Shown: positions 24,855 to 34,448, numbered from the stretch's first letter. The stretch: 64,000 bases of DNA from VXRN01 sp963664365 (GCA_963664365.1 OY761144.1:806001-870000), one strand, 5' to 3'. The notes: a model not told the origin generated them from the letters alone. A program made the numbers and translations.

Positions 24855-25481
24855 TCATCGAGTCTGGGCGCCGAGGATGCGGTCGAGTATCATCTGGCCG
24901 GCGGTGATTCGGTGGCACGGCCTGATGGAGGTGTCTTCAGGGTCGGGTTCGTGTATGTAGGCGAGGATGGATGCGAGCTCGGCGCCGTAGTTGGTGATTT
25001 CAAGTACGTAGTACTGAGCCTCTCGTACGAGGTCGGGTGGGTAGTTGGGAGTGCCGGGCACGTATCCGGGTTTGTCGAGCCTGACGGGTGACTGTGGAGG
25101 GCCGAGTGCGTCTTCGAGCTTCTGCTCGAGCTTTGCGACCCTTCGACTCCGCTCCGCTGCGCTCAGGGCAGGCTCCCCACCCTCCGAGGGAGTGTCTGAG
25201 CTGTGATTGGTTTGATTGTTTGATTTCGCTGATTCGGGGTCTTGTTTCGACTCGGTTGACGGAGCGCGGGGCTGGTTCCTGGTGACTTTGCCGAAGCCTC
25301 TGTCGTAGAGGACGCGAGTGGCCCTGAGTCGGTCGTATCCGTTGGCGTCGGGGTCGTTGCCCCTTGCGATTTCGAGTAGGTTGTCGAAGACGCGCTGGAT
25401 TCCGCCGACGGCATCCTGAAGCTGCTGCGCGGCGTATCCAGCGAAGACTGGGTTGACTGAGGACTGTTGTACTGCTTGCAT
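24855..25481 (-). CDS. Phage terminase-small-subunit-like protein
   Basis: This protein of about 208 residues has two copies of a short motif, RATRVLYDRGFGK near the N-terminus and HRITAGQMILDRILG at the C-terminus, separated by a low-complexity Ser/Asn/Glu linker. The gene at 43186 has the same two motifs, and there it precedes a terminase large-subunit remnant. A packaging role by ancestry is inferred. The ATG at 25481 sits at the predicted start of a TTGACA-18-TAAACT promoter (25518-25489), so the gene may be leaderless; the ATG at 25487 would lie upstream of +1. Confidence 0.6.
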   Translation of the reverse strand: MQAVQQSSVNPVFAGYAAQQLQDAVGGIQRVFDNLLEIARGNDPDANGYDRLRATRVLYDRGFGKVTRNQPRAPSTESKQDPESAKSNNQTNHSSDTPSEGGEPALSAAERSRRVAKLEQKLEDALGPPQSPVRLDKPGYVPGTPNYPPDLVREAQYYVLEITNYGAELASILAYIHEPDPEDTSIRPCHRITAGQMILDRILGAQTR

Positions 25482-25488
25482 GAACATT

Positions 25489-25518
25489 AGTTTAGAGCAT
25501 AGATCGAACGGATGTCAA
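25489..25518 (-). promoter_or_regulatory. Promoter of the terminase-like gene at 24855
   Basis: Minus-strand TTGACA (25518-25513), an 18-base spacer, TAAACT (25494-25489). Predicted +1 at 25482-25481, on the ATG. Confidence 0.5.
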
Positions 25519-25548
25519 GGGGTGTTTTTTACCCAGATCCACCGCCAC

Positions 25549-25652
25549 TTGACAGCGCAGGGTCAACGTGATAAAAAATCACCTACCCCGTCACGGGGTC
25601 GGTCTCGCGCCGTTGCCGACCATTTTGGACTTTTGAGCAAGGAGATGAGCTA
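25549..25652 (+). promoter_or_regulatory. Leader and promoter of the cassette 4 binding-protein gene
   Basis: TTGACA (25549-25554), a 16-base spacer and ATAAAA (25571-25576). The leader has a stem ACCCC-GTCA-CGGGGT (25585-25599) and a second stem GGTCGG/CCGACC (25597-25602 with 25616-25621). The two share three bases and cannot form fully at the same time. It corresponds in position to the GGTTCCGC/GCGGACC leader of the other cassettes with a changed but paired stem. AAGGAG precedes the ATG. Confidence 0.5.
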
Positions 25653-27671
25653 ATGATCAAGGAAATTGGACTTCGCTGGTTCGCTGTCGCGGCAGGAATG
25701 GTCATGCTGCTGGCTCTCGCCGCAGCCTGCACCGAAACGGTAGAGGTGCCCGGCGAGACCATCGTCGTCAAGGAAGAGGTCATCAAAGAGGTGATGGTCC
25801 CAGGTGAGACCGTCACCGTAGAGGTCATCAAAGAGGTTGAGGTGCCTGGCGAGACCGTCGTCGTCGAGAAGGTCGTAACCGAGACCGTCGAGGTGCCCGG
25901 CGAGACCGTCGTCGTCGAGAAGGTCGTAACCGAGACTGTCGAGGTGCCCGGCGAGACCGTCGTAAAAGAGGTGGTCAAGGAGGTAATGGTCCCGGGCGAG
26001 ACCGTCGTCGTCGAGAAGGAAGTCGTGAAGACCGTCGAGGTCCCGGGCGAGACCGTCGTCGTCAAGGAAGAAGTATTTCGGAGACCGGTAGGCGATGCCA
26101 CAAAGGCGGTTGGCGCATTCGCTACCATCGGATCCAACTTGGACCCACGCGCCGACGGACACAAGCCCTCTGGATTTCCCATATTCGACCCCCTGCTGCA
26201 CATGAACCAAGATCATCATGTCGAACCATACCTGGCGGCGAGCTGGGAGGCCAGTCCGGCCCTCAAGGAAATAACTTTCCGCTTGCGGGACGATGCAACG
26301 TTCCACGCTGGTGACGCGGTAGAGGCCCGGGACATTATCCAGACAATCGATATTTACTGGAGAGACCCTTCCCAGGATTACGCCAGGGCAAACGACTACA
26401 AGAACAATGTCGTCAGACTGGATGTGGTGGATAACCTCACTCTTGAAATAGAGATGTCAACACCGGCGGTCGACCGACTGGAGTTCTATACCGAGAAAGA
26501 CCCACACCACGTGCTCAACGCCAGCAGGATCGAGGAGCTGGGGGCAGAAGCTTACTTCCAGGACCCAATAAACAGCAAGCTGGGAAGCGGGCCTTACATC
26601 ATGACGGATAGGGACCCCGATTCCTTCTACGCCTACGAGCGCTGGGCTGACTGGTGGGGCGGCACGCCAGGTTGGGGTGACGGCGGCGTCCATTTCGAGT
26701 ACCTAGAGATCAGGCGGGTGCCGGACCCTGCAACTCGAATAGCCATGCTGGCTGCTAACCAGGCCGACATGATCACTATGTCGCCTATACTGCTCGAGAC
26801 GATTGGGCGGATCCCGGGCCGCGACGTCATACAGTCTCCGGCGGGTATCATGACGGACATCGTCTTTAGTGGTATGTTCAGAGACCACCAGCCCGGCTAC
26901 AGAGCTGACAACCCCTACCTAGACGAGCGTGTAAGAGAAGCGCTTAACATCGGAATCGACCGCGACGATCTCAATCAAAGGGTTTACGGAGGCGGCGCTA
27001 TCCGGAGCGATGCGCCGCTGCTGGCGCCCGGGATGCTCGGATGGGACGATCCGGTTGCCGTTGCGATGAGGAACGACCCCATTCCCTTCGATCCCGGGAG
27101 AGGAAAGAGGCTGCTCGCCGAGGCTGGCCATACCGATACCGTGTTTAACTTCGGGCTGGTGGACGGCTATGCCGGGTACCCTGAAAACATAGAGGTGGGC
27201 GAGTACCTGGTCAATGAGTTGAAGCGCAACTTGGATCTGAATATCTCGGCCGCCCCGCTTAACCTGGGAGCCTTTTTCGGCGCCAACTCCCGAAGAGAGC
27301 TCTATCAGGACACCTTCTACATGTCCAATGGGCATCGCAAGAACATGAACCTAAGCTTCATCCCAAGGTCCCAGTGGTACTCTCCTTCGGTCCCTGGCGA
27401 ACCGGGTACGGACGGACCTCTCGGTTACGCAGACTTCCTTGGGAAGGAATTCGACGACATATACCAGCCGGTTTTCTGGGCGGAGACCCAGGAAGAACAC
27501 GCGATGCTGGCAGCCCTCGCTTCCCAGTACATCCGGGAAAAGTGGGTCTCCGTGCCTCTTCTGGTTATCCCTCTCTACTGGGGGGTGAACTCGGACAAGA
27601 TCTCCAACTGGCATTTGGTTCCGGGCGCTCCATGGGCCAACGGCTTCCGCACGTTGAAGTCCGCGCAGTAA
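25653..27671 (+). CDS. Peptide-type ABC binding lipoprotein with VPGET stalk, cassette 4
   Basis: This 672-residue SBP_bac_5 lipoprotein has a signal peptide with lipobox AAAC (Cys26) and a stalk of seven VPGET units. The binding domain diverges from the other stalked proteins: it has no YGGT opening, and instead FDPLLHMNQDHHVEPYLAAS and MLAANQADMITMSPILLET. The C-terminus lacks WIDSELK. The stalk has therefore been joined to different binding domains. It heads an operon with the dppB at 27877 and the dppC at 28808. Confidence 0.92.
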   Translation: MIKEIGLRWFAVAAGMVMLLALAAACTETVEVPGETIVVKEEVIKEVMVPGETVTVEVIKEVEVPGETVVVEKVVTETVEVPGETVVVEKVVTETVEVPGETVVKEVVKEVMVPGETVVVEKEVVKTVEVPGETVVVKEEVFRRPVGDATKAVGAFATIGSNLDPRADGHKPSGFPIFDPLLHMNQDHHVEPYLAASWEASPALKEITFRLRDDATFHAGDAVEARDIIQTIDIYWRDPSQDYARANDYKNNVVRLDVVDNLTLEIEMSTPAVDRLEFYTEKDPHHVLNASRIEELGAEAYFQDPINSKLGSGPYIMTDRDPDSFYAYERWADWWGGTPGWGDGGVHFEYLEIRRVPDPATRIAMLAANQADMITMSPILLETIGRIPGRDVIQSPAGIMTDIVFSGMFRDHQPGYRADNPYLDERVREALNIGIDRDDLNQRVYGGGAIRSDAPLLAPGMLGWDDPVAVAMRNDPIPFDPGRGKRLLAEAGHTDTVFNFGLVDGYAGYPENIEVGEYLVNELKRNLDLNISAAPLNLGAFFGANSRRELYQDTFYMSNGHRKNMNLSFIPRSQWYSPSVPGEPGTDGPLGYADFLGKEFDDIYQPVFWAETQEEHAMLAALASQYIREKWVSVPLLVIPLYWGVNSDKISNWHLVPGAPWANGFRTLKSAQ

Positions 27672-27715
27672 ACTCGCTGAAACGCGGGGCCGACTAATCT
27701 GCGGCCCTCCAAGAC

Positions 27716-27755
27716 GCAGACGCTAGCAAGCTCCGCGAAGCTTGCTAGCGTCTGC
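27716..27755 (+). terminator. Strong hairpin after the cassette 4 binding-protein gene
   Basis: A perfect 17-bp stem (GCAGACGCTAGCAAGCT at 27716-27732 with its complement at 27739-27755) and a six-base loop. No T-run follows (CATATATG), so read-through to dppB at 27877 is possible. Confidence 0.65.
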
Positions 27756-27876
27756 CATATATGACGACCAGTCATGACGGCAGCCCCATCACTGTCATGC
27801 TTGTATCTGAGCGCAGCGAAGCATCTCCTGACCCCTAAACCCTAAACCTTAGTCCCTTCTCACGATGAGGTGAAAA

Positions 27877-28800
27877 GTGCTCCAATTCATAGCGTGGCGC
27901 TTTTTACAGTCCATAATCACCGTGCTTGGCATCTCCGCAGTGGTTTTCTATTTCACCTTCGTGATCGGCGACCCGGTAGTGGCTCAGCTTGCGGGCCGGT
28001 ACGATCTGGACTTCGATGCCGTCGAAAGAATCAGGAAGGATATGGGCTTTGATCAGCCCATTCCCGTGCAGTACGCCAAGTTCGTTGTAAATGCGGCGCA
28101 GGGCAAGATCGGCCTGTCGCTTGTCGACAAGAGGCCTGTGACCGAGCAGGTCGCGAGACGTTTGCCTGCGACCATACGACTGGCTTTAGCTGCCGCTGCT
28201 ATAACCCTCATAGTGGCAATTCCTCTGGGAGTGCTGGCGGCGCTGAAGCGAGGTACGTTCATAGACAGGATAGCGCGGACCCTCGCCTTTTCAGGGCAGT
28301 CGATTCCCGACTTCTTTCTGGCGCTGCTCCTTATCTACCTGTTCGGCGTCTGGCTCCAATGGCTGCCCATTGCGGGAAAAGGGAGCTGGCAAAACCTCAT
28401 AATGCCGGCGATCGCCGCGGGCTGGTTCTCGACGGCCGGACTCCTGAGAATAACTCGTTCGTCTATGCTTGAGGTGCTCAGCTCGGACTACGTTAGAACC
28501 GCTCGCGCGAAGGGCTTGAAGGAAAACACCGTACTATGGGTACACTCGTTTAGGAACGCGCTCATCCCGATTGTCACAAGTGTGGCGCTGCTGGCAGCTG
28601 GCATGCTCAATGGCATCGCGTTGGTTGAGGTAATTTTCGCCTGGCCCGGACTGGGTGAATATGCTGTCTCGGCAGCGCTGGGACAGGACGTTTTTGCCAT
28701 ACAGGCCATCGTCCTGTTTACCGCGGCTCTCTTCGTTACGGCAAATTTCGTCGCGGACGTGGCATACGCCGTCGCAGATCCCAGAATTAGGTTGTATTAG
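27877..28800 (+). CDS. DppB/OppB-type ABC permease, cassette 4
   Basis: This 307-residue permease starts MLQFIAWRFLQSIITVLGIS from a GTG at 27877, with GAGGTG five bases upstream. The phrases FVIGDPVV, SSDYVRTARAKGLKENTVLW (coupling loop) and the end VADPRIRLY are present. It is the most divergent DppB in the window, in line with its divergent binding protein. The next gene, dppC, begins eight bases after its stop. Confidence 0.92.
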   Translation: MLQFIAWRFLQSIITVLGISAVVFYFTFVIGDPVVAQLAGRYDLDFDAVERIRKDMGFDQPIPVQYAKFVVNAAQGKIGLSLVDKRPVTEQVARRLPATIRLALAAAAITLIVAIPLGVLAALKRGTFIDRIARTLAFSGQSIPDFFLALLLIYLFGVWLQWLPIAGKGSWQNLIMPAIAAGWFSTAGLLRITRSSMLEVLSSDYVRTARAKGLKENTVLWVHSFRNALIPIVTSVALLAAGMLNGIALVEVIFAWPGLGEYAVSAALGQDVFAIQAIVLFTAALFVTANFVADVAYAVADPRIRLY

Positions 28801-28807
28801 GCATCTC

Positions 28808-29716
28808 GTGAGTTCAGACTTCAAAACGCATGGCAGTCTTGTGAGAAACGTCTATTTGGCGCCCGTGAGGACGTACAGCTTGCTGCGTCGACACCGAGTG
28901 CCACTGGTCCCACTGGCTATCCTGTTGATAATGGCAATCATAGGGGCCTTCGGCCCGTTTATGGCGCCGAATGACCCGGACTTCGGCGATCCGGCTGAAG
29001 GGCTTCTGCCTCCATTCTGGATGACCGATGGAGACTTTTCTTTCCCACTGGGCACAGACTTTTTGGGAAGGGATATTTTCAGCAGGATCCTCGATGGGGC
29101 GCAGACAACGATGCTCACTGCGGTGCTGGCCCTGACGGGTGCGATGCTTATCGGAGTCACTCTCGGCCTCATAAGTGGCTACGTGGGTGGCTTTGTGGAC
29201 ATGACCGCGATGCGTTTGGTCGATTTCATGCTGTCCATGCCCGCGCTCCTGCTTGCGCTGGTAGTGGTGGCTGTGCTTGGCCCAAGCCTGAGAAACCTTG
29301 TGATGGTTGTCGTCGTAGTATCGTGGGTGCCATACGCCAGGTTCATCCGAGGAGAAGTCCTCAGTCTGAAGGAGCGAGACTTCGTCACAGCGGCGAGAGC
29401 TATCGGGTCTTCTCCAAGGCGGGTCGCTGGCAGGCACCTCCTGCCAAATGTCGTTGCGACGATCCTTGTCCTTGCAACCCTCCAGACAGGAGCCATCATC
29501 TTGCTTGTGGCTGCATTGAGCTTTCTGGGTCTCGGTCTGCCCAAACCGAACTCGGCCTGGGGAGTAATGATCTCAGACGGACGCGCCTATCTATCCTTCG
29601 CATGGTGGATAGCCATATTTCCGGGGGTAGCGATATCATTGCTTATCATTTCGCTCAATATCGTCGGAGATTGGATGCGCGACTTCTTTGACCCCAGCCT
29701 CCGTCGCAGTCAGTAG
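28808..29716 (+). CDS. DppC/OppC-type ABC permease, cassette 4
   Basis: This permease of about 302 residues has the phrases LGTDFLGRDIFSRILDGAQT, a coupling loop (KERDFVTAARAIGSSPRRV), LSFLGLGLPKPNSAWG and the final RDFFDPSLRRSQ. The GTG at 28808 is the best start near the dppB stop, though no clear ribosome site is visible; translation may be coupled to dppB. A truncated amidohydrolase gene follows. Confidence 0.9.
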   Translation: MSSDFKTHGSLVRNVYLAPVRTYSLLRRHRVPLVPLAILLIMAIIGAFGPFMAPNDPDFGDPAEGLLPPFWMTDGDFSFPLGTDFLGRDIFSRILDGAQTTMLTAVLALTGAMLIGVTLGLISGYVGGFVDMTAMRLVDFMLSMPALLLALVVVAVLGPSLRNLVMVVVVVSWVPYARFIRGEVLSLKERDFVTAARAIGSSPRRVAGRHLLPNVVATILVLATLQTGAIILLVAALSFLGLGLPKPNSAWGVMISDGRAYLSFAWWIAIFPGVAISLLIISLNIVGDWMRDFFDPSLRRSQ

Positions 29717-29748
29717 CGTCGCCCACATCACAAGCACAGGAGAGGAAA

Positions 29749-30011
29749 ATGTCCAAGCTGGAGTTCGTCGACGCGCACGTGCACTTCTACGACATGCAGC
29801 ACCCGGAGCTGATCTACGCGCACTGGCAGCCGGACGTCGTTCACCCGACTCTCGGCACGCAGACGCGGAAGCTGGGCGAGCGCAACTTTCTCGCCGAGGA
29901 CTTCATCGCGCTGACGCGCAACGCGAACGTGACCAAGGCGGTCCACGTCCAGGCGGCCATCGGATCGCCTGACCCTGTTACCGAGACCGCGTGGCTGCAG
30001 GAGGCCGCCGA
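29749..30011 (+). pseudogene. 5' fragment of an amidohydrolase gene
   Basis: AGGAGAGGAAA precedes an ATG and the frame encodes the start of an amidohydrolase-2 (TIM-barrel metal-dependent hydrolase): FVDAHVHFYDMQHPEL carries the first HxH metal motif. After about 85 residues the homology breaks at about 30011 and the sequence continues as a terminase fragment. The rest of the enzyme is missing. It was probably the catabolic enzyme of cassette 4. Confidence 0.75.
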
Positions 30012-30163
30012 CAGGACCGCACGGGCGCCGAATGGGTCCGCGCCCAGACAGAGAACGGACGCGCCCGGCGAGTAGCCCTCGTCGCCCGATCCCTAGCCGA
30101 AGCCCAGTCCACGCCATTACCGAACTGATGATAGAACGAATCCCAATCAAAATCTGGGTCTAA
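30012..30163 (+). pseudogene. Terminase large-subunit relic
   Basis: One frame (30015-30110) reads RTGAEWVRAQTENGRARRVA, the region after the Walker A lysine in phage TerL proteins. Another frame (about 30109-30163) reads HAITELMIERIPIKIWV and stops; it matches the C-terminus of the gene at 42950 (HAVTELMIRRIPLKIWV). The large central part is deleted. This is a relic of packaging genes, unrelated to the amidohydrolase it is fused to. Confidence 0.65.
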
Positions 30164-30167
30164 CCAC

Positions 30168-30215
30168 CAAGCCCTAAACCTTACCCCCTAAACCCTAAAC
30201 CTTACCCCTTCGCGC
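30168..30215. repeat. CCCTAAACC-type degenerate repeat
   Basis: Several CCCTAAACC and CTTACCCC units in a row. Related pieces occur at 27833-27852, 3228-3247, 7721-7737 and 15549-15568. No coding sense is visible. Confidence 0.5.
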
Positions 30216-30280
30216 CCTTGCGCCCTTGCGTTAGATCCAACGCCTACCAATCTGACACAGTTTCACCGTGGCGGCGGCGA

Positions 30281-30310
30281 TTGACAAACCGTAGCAAGCA
30301 GTGGTAACTT
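30281..30310 (+). promoter_or_regulatory. Promoter of the cassette 5 binding-protein gene
   Basis: TTGACA (30281-30286), an 18-base spacer, TAACTT (30305-30310). The predicted leader is about 45 bases and ends with GGGAGGAG before the ATG. Confidence 0.5.
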
Positions 30311-30359
30311 TTCCCCACTCCGCAAGGATGACGGACATAGACAAACGGGAGGAGACCCG

Positions 30360-32195
30360 ATGACGAAACGATTGGACTTACGTTATATGCTAGCGCTGTT
30401 GGCCCTCGTGGCCGGGATGGTCGCGATGGCGTGCGCGAGCGACGACCCCGAACCCACTCCTGCGCCTGCGCCTACCGCGACTTCCGCGCCTGCGCCGACT
30501 GCGGCTCCCCAGCCGACCGCGGCCCCCGAACCGACCGCCGCGCCCGAACCCGCGCCGACGATGATGGATGGGCCGGTTTACGGCGGCACATTCACCTCCA
30601 TCACGACTCGAGAGCCGAGTAGCTGGGACCCCCGCGTTGACGTCTGCGACACACCCCACTTCGTATATGACGACCTCGGACAGGGCGACTGGACCGTCCC
30701 GCGCGAGGAGTTCAGCCACACCGGATACTACATCCCCGAGAAGTACCGCGTCGGCGCACTCGCCGAAAGCTGGGAACAGCCCGACCTGGGAACCATCAGA
30801 TTCAAGGTCCGCGAAGGCGCCACTTGGCACGACAAGGCCCCCGCCAACGGGCGGGAGGTCACTGCCGAAGACGTCGCCTATAGCTGGAACGCCTACACCG
30901 GCGCCGGAATGGGCTTCACAGAGCCGCACCCCGGCATGCAGGCCATGTGGCAGCAGATCACCTCCGTCACGGCGCTCGACGACGACACCGTCGAGTTCAA
31001 GTTCGAGCCGCTCGTCACCATGCTCGGCCTGCTGCTCACGGAGGGATACGGCGACAGCGTCGTCAACAAGGAGTCCCTCGAGGAGCACGGCGACCTCGAA
31101 AACTGGGAGCACGCGCTCGGCAGCGGACCGTTCCTGCTCACCGATGTAGTCGAAGGAACCTCCTACACCTGGGAAAAGAACCCCAACTGGTGGGGCGAGG
31201 ACCCGCGCTACCCCGGCAACCAGCTTCCATATATCGACACGTTCCGACTGTTGGACATCAGGGACTGGGCCGCACAGAAGGCCGCCTACCGCACCGGAAA
31301 GGTGGACGAGCTCGGCGGATGGGCCAGCGTTGTGACCATCACGCCGTCGCAGGTTGACTCGATCATCGACTCCAACCCCGAGACCGAATACTTCGTGCGA
31401 TGGCCGGAGGGTTGGGGCATCGGCATGAGAATGGACGACCCCGATAAGCCCTGGGCGGACATCCGCGTCCGCCGCGCGCTCCAGAAGGCCATCCCCACCG
31501 AGGAGATCGCCAACGACTACTACGGCGGATACACCGAGCCGGCCATCTACCCATTGTTCGGATCCCTCGTGCAGGGCTTCTTCACCCCCTACGAGGAGTG
31601 GGATGCAGAGACACGAGCGAACCACGACTACGACGTGGAAGCCGCCAAGGCGCTTATGGCCGAGGCTGGATACCCCGACGGCTTTGAGGTCAGCTTGTGG
31701 CTCGGCACCGGCGAGCAGGACCCCGAGCTCGCCCAGATCGTCAAGGGCTACCTTGCCGAGATCGGTGTTGAGGTCACCATCGAAGAGATGGAGTGGGGCG
31801 TGTACTGGAGCCGCATGTCCGACGGCGAGCTCGAGGAGTGGCACTGGGACTGGACCGGCCCGCAGGGTTCGCCGCTCCCCAGGCTCACCGGCTTCCACAC
31901 CAGCGACTCCACCATGCTCAATAAGTTCTGGAACGACCCCGTCATCGACGAAGGCGTCGAAAAGGCCATCGCGGCCACGGACATGGAGGAGTACACCAGC
32001 GCCATAAAGAACGTCGCCGACCACGTCCGAGACCAGCAGTACAGGATCATCTTCCCGCTCATGGCAAACGTCGCCATGTGGCACCCCTACGTCGGGGGCT
32101 TCAACGGCGAGTGGTACTCCGGCGTCTGCAACACCGGCTACGTCTATGCTCACGTCTGGCTCGACCCTGATAAGAAGAAGGCGATGGGATACTAG
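30360..32195 (+). CDS. Peptide-type ABC binding lipoprotein, cassette 5
   Basis: This 611-residue SBP_bac_5 lipoprotein has lipobox AMAC (Cys25), then a linker of repeated PTAAPEP-like units of about 40 residues in place of the VPGET stalk. The binding domain opens at GPVYGGTFTSITTREPSSWD and contains LGSGPFLLTDVVEGTSYTW. The C-terminus WLDPDKKKAMGY is a distant version of the WIDSELKKAMG tail. GGAGGAG precedes the ATG. Confidence 0.93.
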   Translation: MTKRLDLRYMLALLALVAGMVAMACASDDPEPTPAPAPTATSAPAPTAAPQPTAAPEPTAAPEPAPTMMDGPVYGGTFTSITTREPSSWDPRVDVCDTPHFVYDDLGQGDWTVPREEFSHTGYYIPEKYRVGALAESWEQPDLGTIRFKVREGATWHDKAPANGREVTAEDVAYSWNAYTGAGMGFTEPHPGMQAMWQQITSVTALDDDTVEFKFEPLVTMLGLLLTEGYGDSVVNKESLEEHGDLENWEHALGSGPFLLTDVVEGTSYTWEKNPNWWGEDPRYPGNQLPYIDTFRLLDIRDWAAQKAAYRTGKVDELGGWASVVTITPSQVDSIIDSNPETEYFVRWPEGWGIGMRMDDPDKPWADIRVRRALQKAIPTEEIANDYYGGYTEPAIYPLFGSLVQGFFTPYEEWDAETRANHDYDVEAAKALMAEAGYPDGFEVSLWLGTGEQDPELAQIVKGYLAEIGVEVTIEEMEWGVYWSRMSDGELEEWHWDWTGPQGSPLPRLTGFHTSDSTMLNKFWNDPVIDEGVEKAIAATDMEEYTSAIKNVADHVRDQQYRIIFPLMANVAMWHPYVGGFNGEWYSGVCNTGYVYAHVWLDPDKKKAMGY

Positions 32196-32209
32196 CTGAC
32201 TTCACAAGT

Positions 32210-32328
32210 CCCCTCTCCCAAGGGAGAGGGTGGCAAACTTCACAAGTCCCCTCTCCCTTGAGGGAAAGGGCCGCTAGTGGACTCCACAAATCCCCTCTCC
32301 CTTGAGGGAGAGGGCTAGGGTGAGGGTG
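32210..32328. repeat. Three CTCTCCC/GGGAGAG repeats in a row
   Basis: Three copies of a CCCCTCTCCC-TTGA-GGGAGAGGG-like palindrome, each preceded by CAAGT or CAAAT, in the gap between the binding-protein gene and dppB. Confidence 0.65.
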
Positions 32329-32354
32329 GTGTTGACGCCTGAAGGATAGACATA

Positions 32355-32388
32355 GGAGGGTCGGAAGGCTTCGGCTATCCGGCCCTCC
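32355..32388 (+). terminator. Hairpin before dppB, cassette 5
   Basis: GGAGGGTCGGA (32355-32365) pairs with TCCGGCCCTCC (32378-32388) with one wobble. No T-run follows. Confidence 0.55.
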
Positions 32389-32418
32389 TCACTCTGTGCC
32401 GCTCGCGCCAATACCAAT

Positions 32419-33369
32419 ATGCGCAACTACGTCATAAGAAGGCTGCTGCTGATAGCTCCGACGCTGTTTATCGTGTCGGTGCTCGTCTTTCTATCCGTTC
32501 GGTTCATTCCCGGCGACGTCATAGACATCATGCTAAGCCACACCAGGGGCGCCTTCAGCGACCGGGAGGCGCTGGAGAGGCATCTCGGTCTCGACCAGCC
32601 CTTCGTCGTACAGTACGGCAAATGGGTGTACGGCATTATTACGCGCGGAGACCTCGGCACGTCGCTCTACGGCGGCCACTCCGTCACCAGCAGGGTCGTC
32701 AACAGGCTGCCCACCTCGTTCGAGCTTGGACTCATCGCACTCATCATCTCGCTCATAATCGCCCTGCCCATCGGCATCTATTCCGCCATCCGCCAGGACG
32801 GCATCGGCGACTACGTCGGGCGCAGCGTCGCTATCCTCTTCATAGCTATCCCCGGTTTCTGGACCGCGACCATGGTGATGATATTTCCCCCAATCTGGTG
32901 GGGCTGGTCCCCGCCCCTGGAGCTGATTCCGTTCGTCGAAGACCCTTGGGGCAACATAAAGCAGTTCGTCATACCCGCGTTCGTGCTCGGTATGCTGTTG
33001 AGCGGCGTCACGATGCGGATGACGCGAACGATGATGCTCGAAGTGCTCCGACAGGACTACATCAGAACCGCGTGGTCCAAAGGGTTGCAGGAAAGGGTCG
33101 TGGTCGTGCGGCACGCGCTGAAGAACGCCTTCATCCCCGTGATCACGCTGATCGCCCTCGAAGTCCCCGTCCTGATCGGCGGAGCCGTCATCATCGAGCG
33201 CATATTTGCTCTCCCCGGCATGGGTAACCTGTTGCTCGACTCGTTATCGGACAGAGACTATCCCGTCATCTCCGGAATCAACCTTGTGCTCGCGCTCGGC
33301 ATCGTCACCATCAACCTGGCAACCGACCTCACCTACGCCCTGCTCGATCCCAGGGTGCGGTATTCATAG
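32419..33369 (+). CDS. DppB/OppB-type ABC permease, cassette 5
   Basis: This 316-residue permease starts MRNYVIRRLLLIAPTLFIVS. RFIPGDVIDIM, the coupling loop LRQDYIRTAWSKGLQERVVV and the end LLDPRVRYS are present. The ribosome site is not obvious. The dppC at 33383 starts 13 bases downstream. Confidence 0.94.
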   Translation: MRNYVIRRLLLIAPTLFIVSVLVFLSVRFIPGDVIDIMLSHTRGAFSDREALERHLGLDQPFVVQYGKWVYGIITRGDLGTSLYGGHSVTSRVVNRLPTSFELGLIALIISLIIALPIGIYSAIRQDGIGDYVGRSVAILFIAIPGFWTATMVMIFPPIWWGWSPPLELIPFVEDPWGNIKQFVIPAFVLGMLLSGVTMRMTRTMMLEVLRQDYIRTAWSKGLQERVVVVRHALKNAFIPVITLIALEVPVLIGGAVIIERIFALPGMGNLLLDSLSDRDYPVISGINLVLALGIVTINLATDLTYALLDPRVRYS

Positions 33370-33382
33370 TAAGGAAGTCAGA

Positions 33383-34285
33383 ATGGACGACACGACCGCC
33401 AGTGTGAGCCTACAGGCGACGGCGCCCAGCCGCCGAAACCGGTTCTCCGACTTCTTCGTCCGGCTGTGGGCAAAGAAACTCGGCGTACTCGGAGGAGCGA
33501 TCGTTCTCGCCCTTCTTGCCGCCGGCATCCTCGCCCCCATACTGGCCACGCACGACATTCACGAAATCAGCGTCAAGGGGCGCTACGACCCGCCCTCCAT
33601 GGAGCACTGGCTCGGACGCGACCACCTCGGACGCGACATCTTCAGCCGCATCATATACGGCGCGCAGGTCTCCATGATCGTTGGAGTGGCGGCCGGCGCT
33701 CTGCACGTCCTGGTCGCGGTGATCATCGGAGTTTCGTCAGGCTTCCTCGGCGGCAAGCTGGACCTCTTGACGCAGAGATTCGTGGACGCGTGGTACTCGT
33801 TCCCATTCCTGATCATCCTTCTCACCGTCATGTCCATAGTCGGAAGGGGAATGCCGCAGCTAATTATCGTACTCGGCGTGTCCTATGGCATCGTAAACTC
33901 GCGCGTCATCAGGAGCGCAGTCATCGCCATCAGGGAGAACGACTACTTCCAGGCCGCGTTCGCGCTCGGAAGCCCCACCAGCAGGACCCTATGGCGGCAC
34001 GTAATACCCAACATCATGCCGCCTATAATCATCATCTTCACCGTCAGCATCGGCGGGATAATCCTCGCCGAGGCCGCGCTCAGCTTCCTTGGCTTCGGGC
34101 TTCCTCTCGGCACCCCAAGCTGGGGGGCGATGCTCAGCTGGGAGGGCCGGCGATACATGGAAGAGGCCCCGATGCTCGCCATTTGGCCGGGGCTGTGCCT
34201 CACTTTCGTGGTGTACGGGATCAACATGTTCGGCGACGCCCTGCGAGACCTCCTCGACCCCAGGCTCCGCGGCGCGGGCAACTGA
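33383..34285 (+). CDS. DppC/OppC-type ABC permease, cassette 5
   Basis: This 300-residue permease starts MDDTTASVSLQATAPSRRNR; AAGGAAG lies eight bases before the ATG at 33383, which rules out the longer upstream frame that overlaps dppB. LGRDHLGRDIFSRIIYGAQ, the coupling loop RENDYFQAAFALGSPTSRTL and the end DLLDPRLRGAGN are typical. Confidence 0.93.
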   Translation: MDDTTASVSLQATAPSRRNRFSDFFVRLWAKKLGVLGGAIVLALLAAGILAPILATHDIHEISVKGRYDPPSMEHWLGRDHLGRDIFSRIIYGAQVSMIVGVAAGALHVLVAVIIGVSSGFLGGKLDLLTQRFVDAWYSFPFLIILLTVMSIVGRGMPQLIIVLGVSYGIVNSRVIRSAVIAIRENDYFQAAFALGSPTSRTLWRHVIPNIMPPIIIIFTVSIGGIILAEAALSFLGFGLPLGTPSWGAMLSWEGRRYMEEAPMLAIWPGLCLTFVVYGINMFGDALRDLLDPRLRGAGN

Positions 34286-34448
34286 AACGTCGCATCTGGC
34301 CAATCTCCAAAATCCCAGTTCAGACATCCCCACCAAAAACCAAAGACTGCCCACCATCCACTCACGCCCAAAATCCTCCCCATCCCCACAATCCACAAAA
34401 TCCTGCTTCAGGCCCCCTCATTCCTTACCCCTTATTCCTCACTCCTAC

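Noticed and set aside
30168..30215. CCCTAAA repeats as a telomere or linear-replicon end
   Set aside because: Only a few degenerate units, internal to the sequence and mixed with CTTACCCC; similar scraps occur at many intergenic sites.
30390..32153. 587-codon frame antisense to the cassette 5 binding-protein gene
   Set aside because: The plus-strand frame has a signal peptide, lipobox and family motifs; the antisense frame has none.
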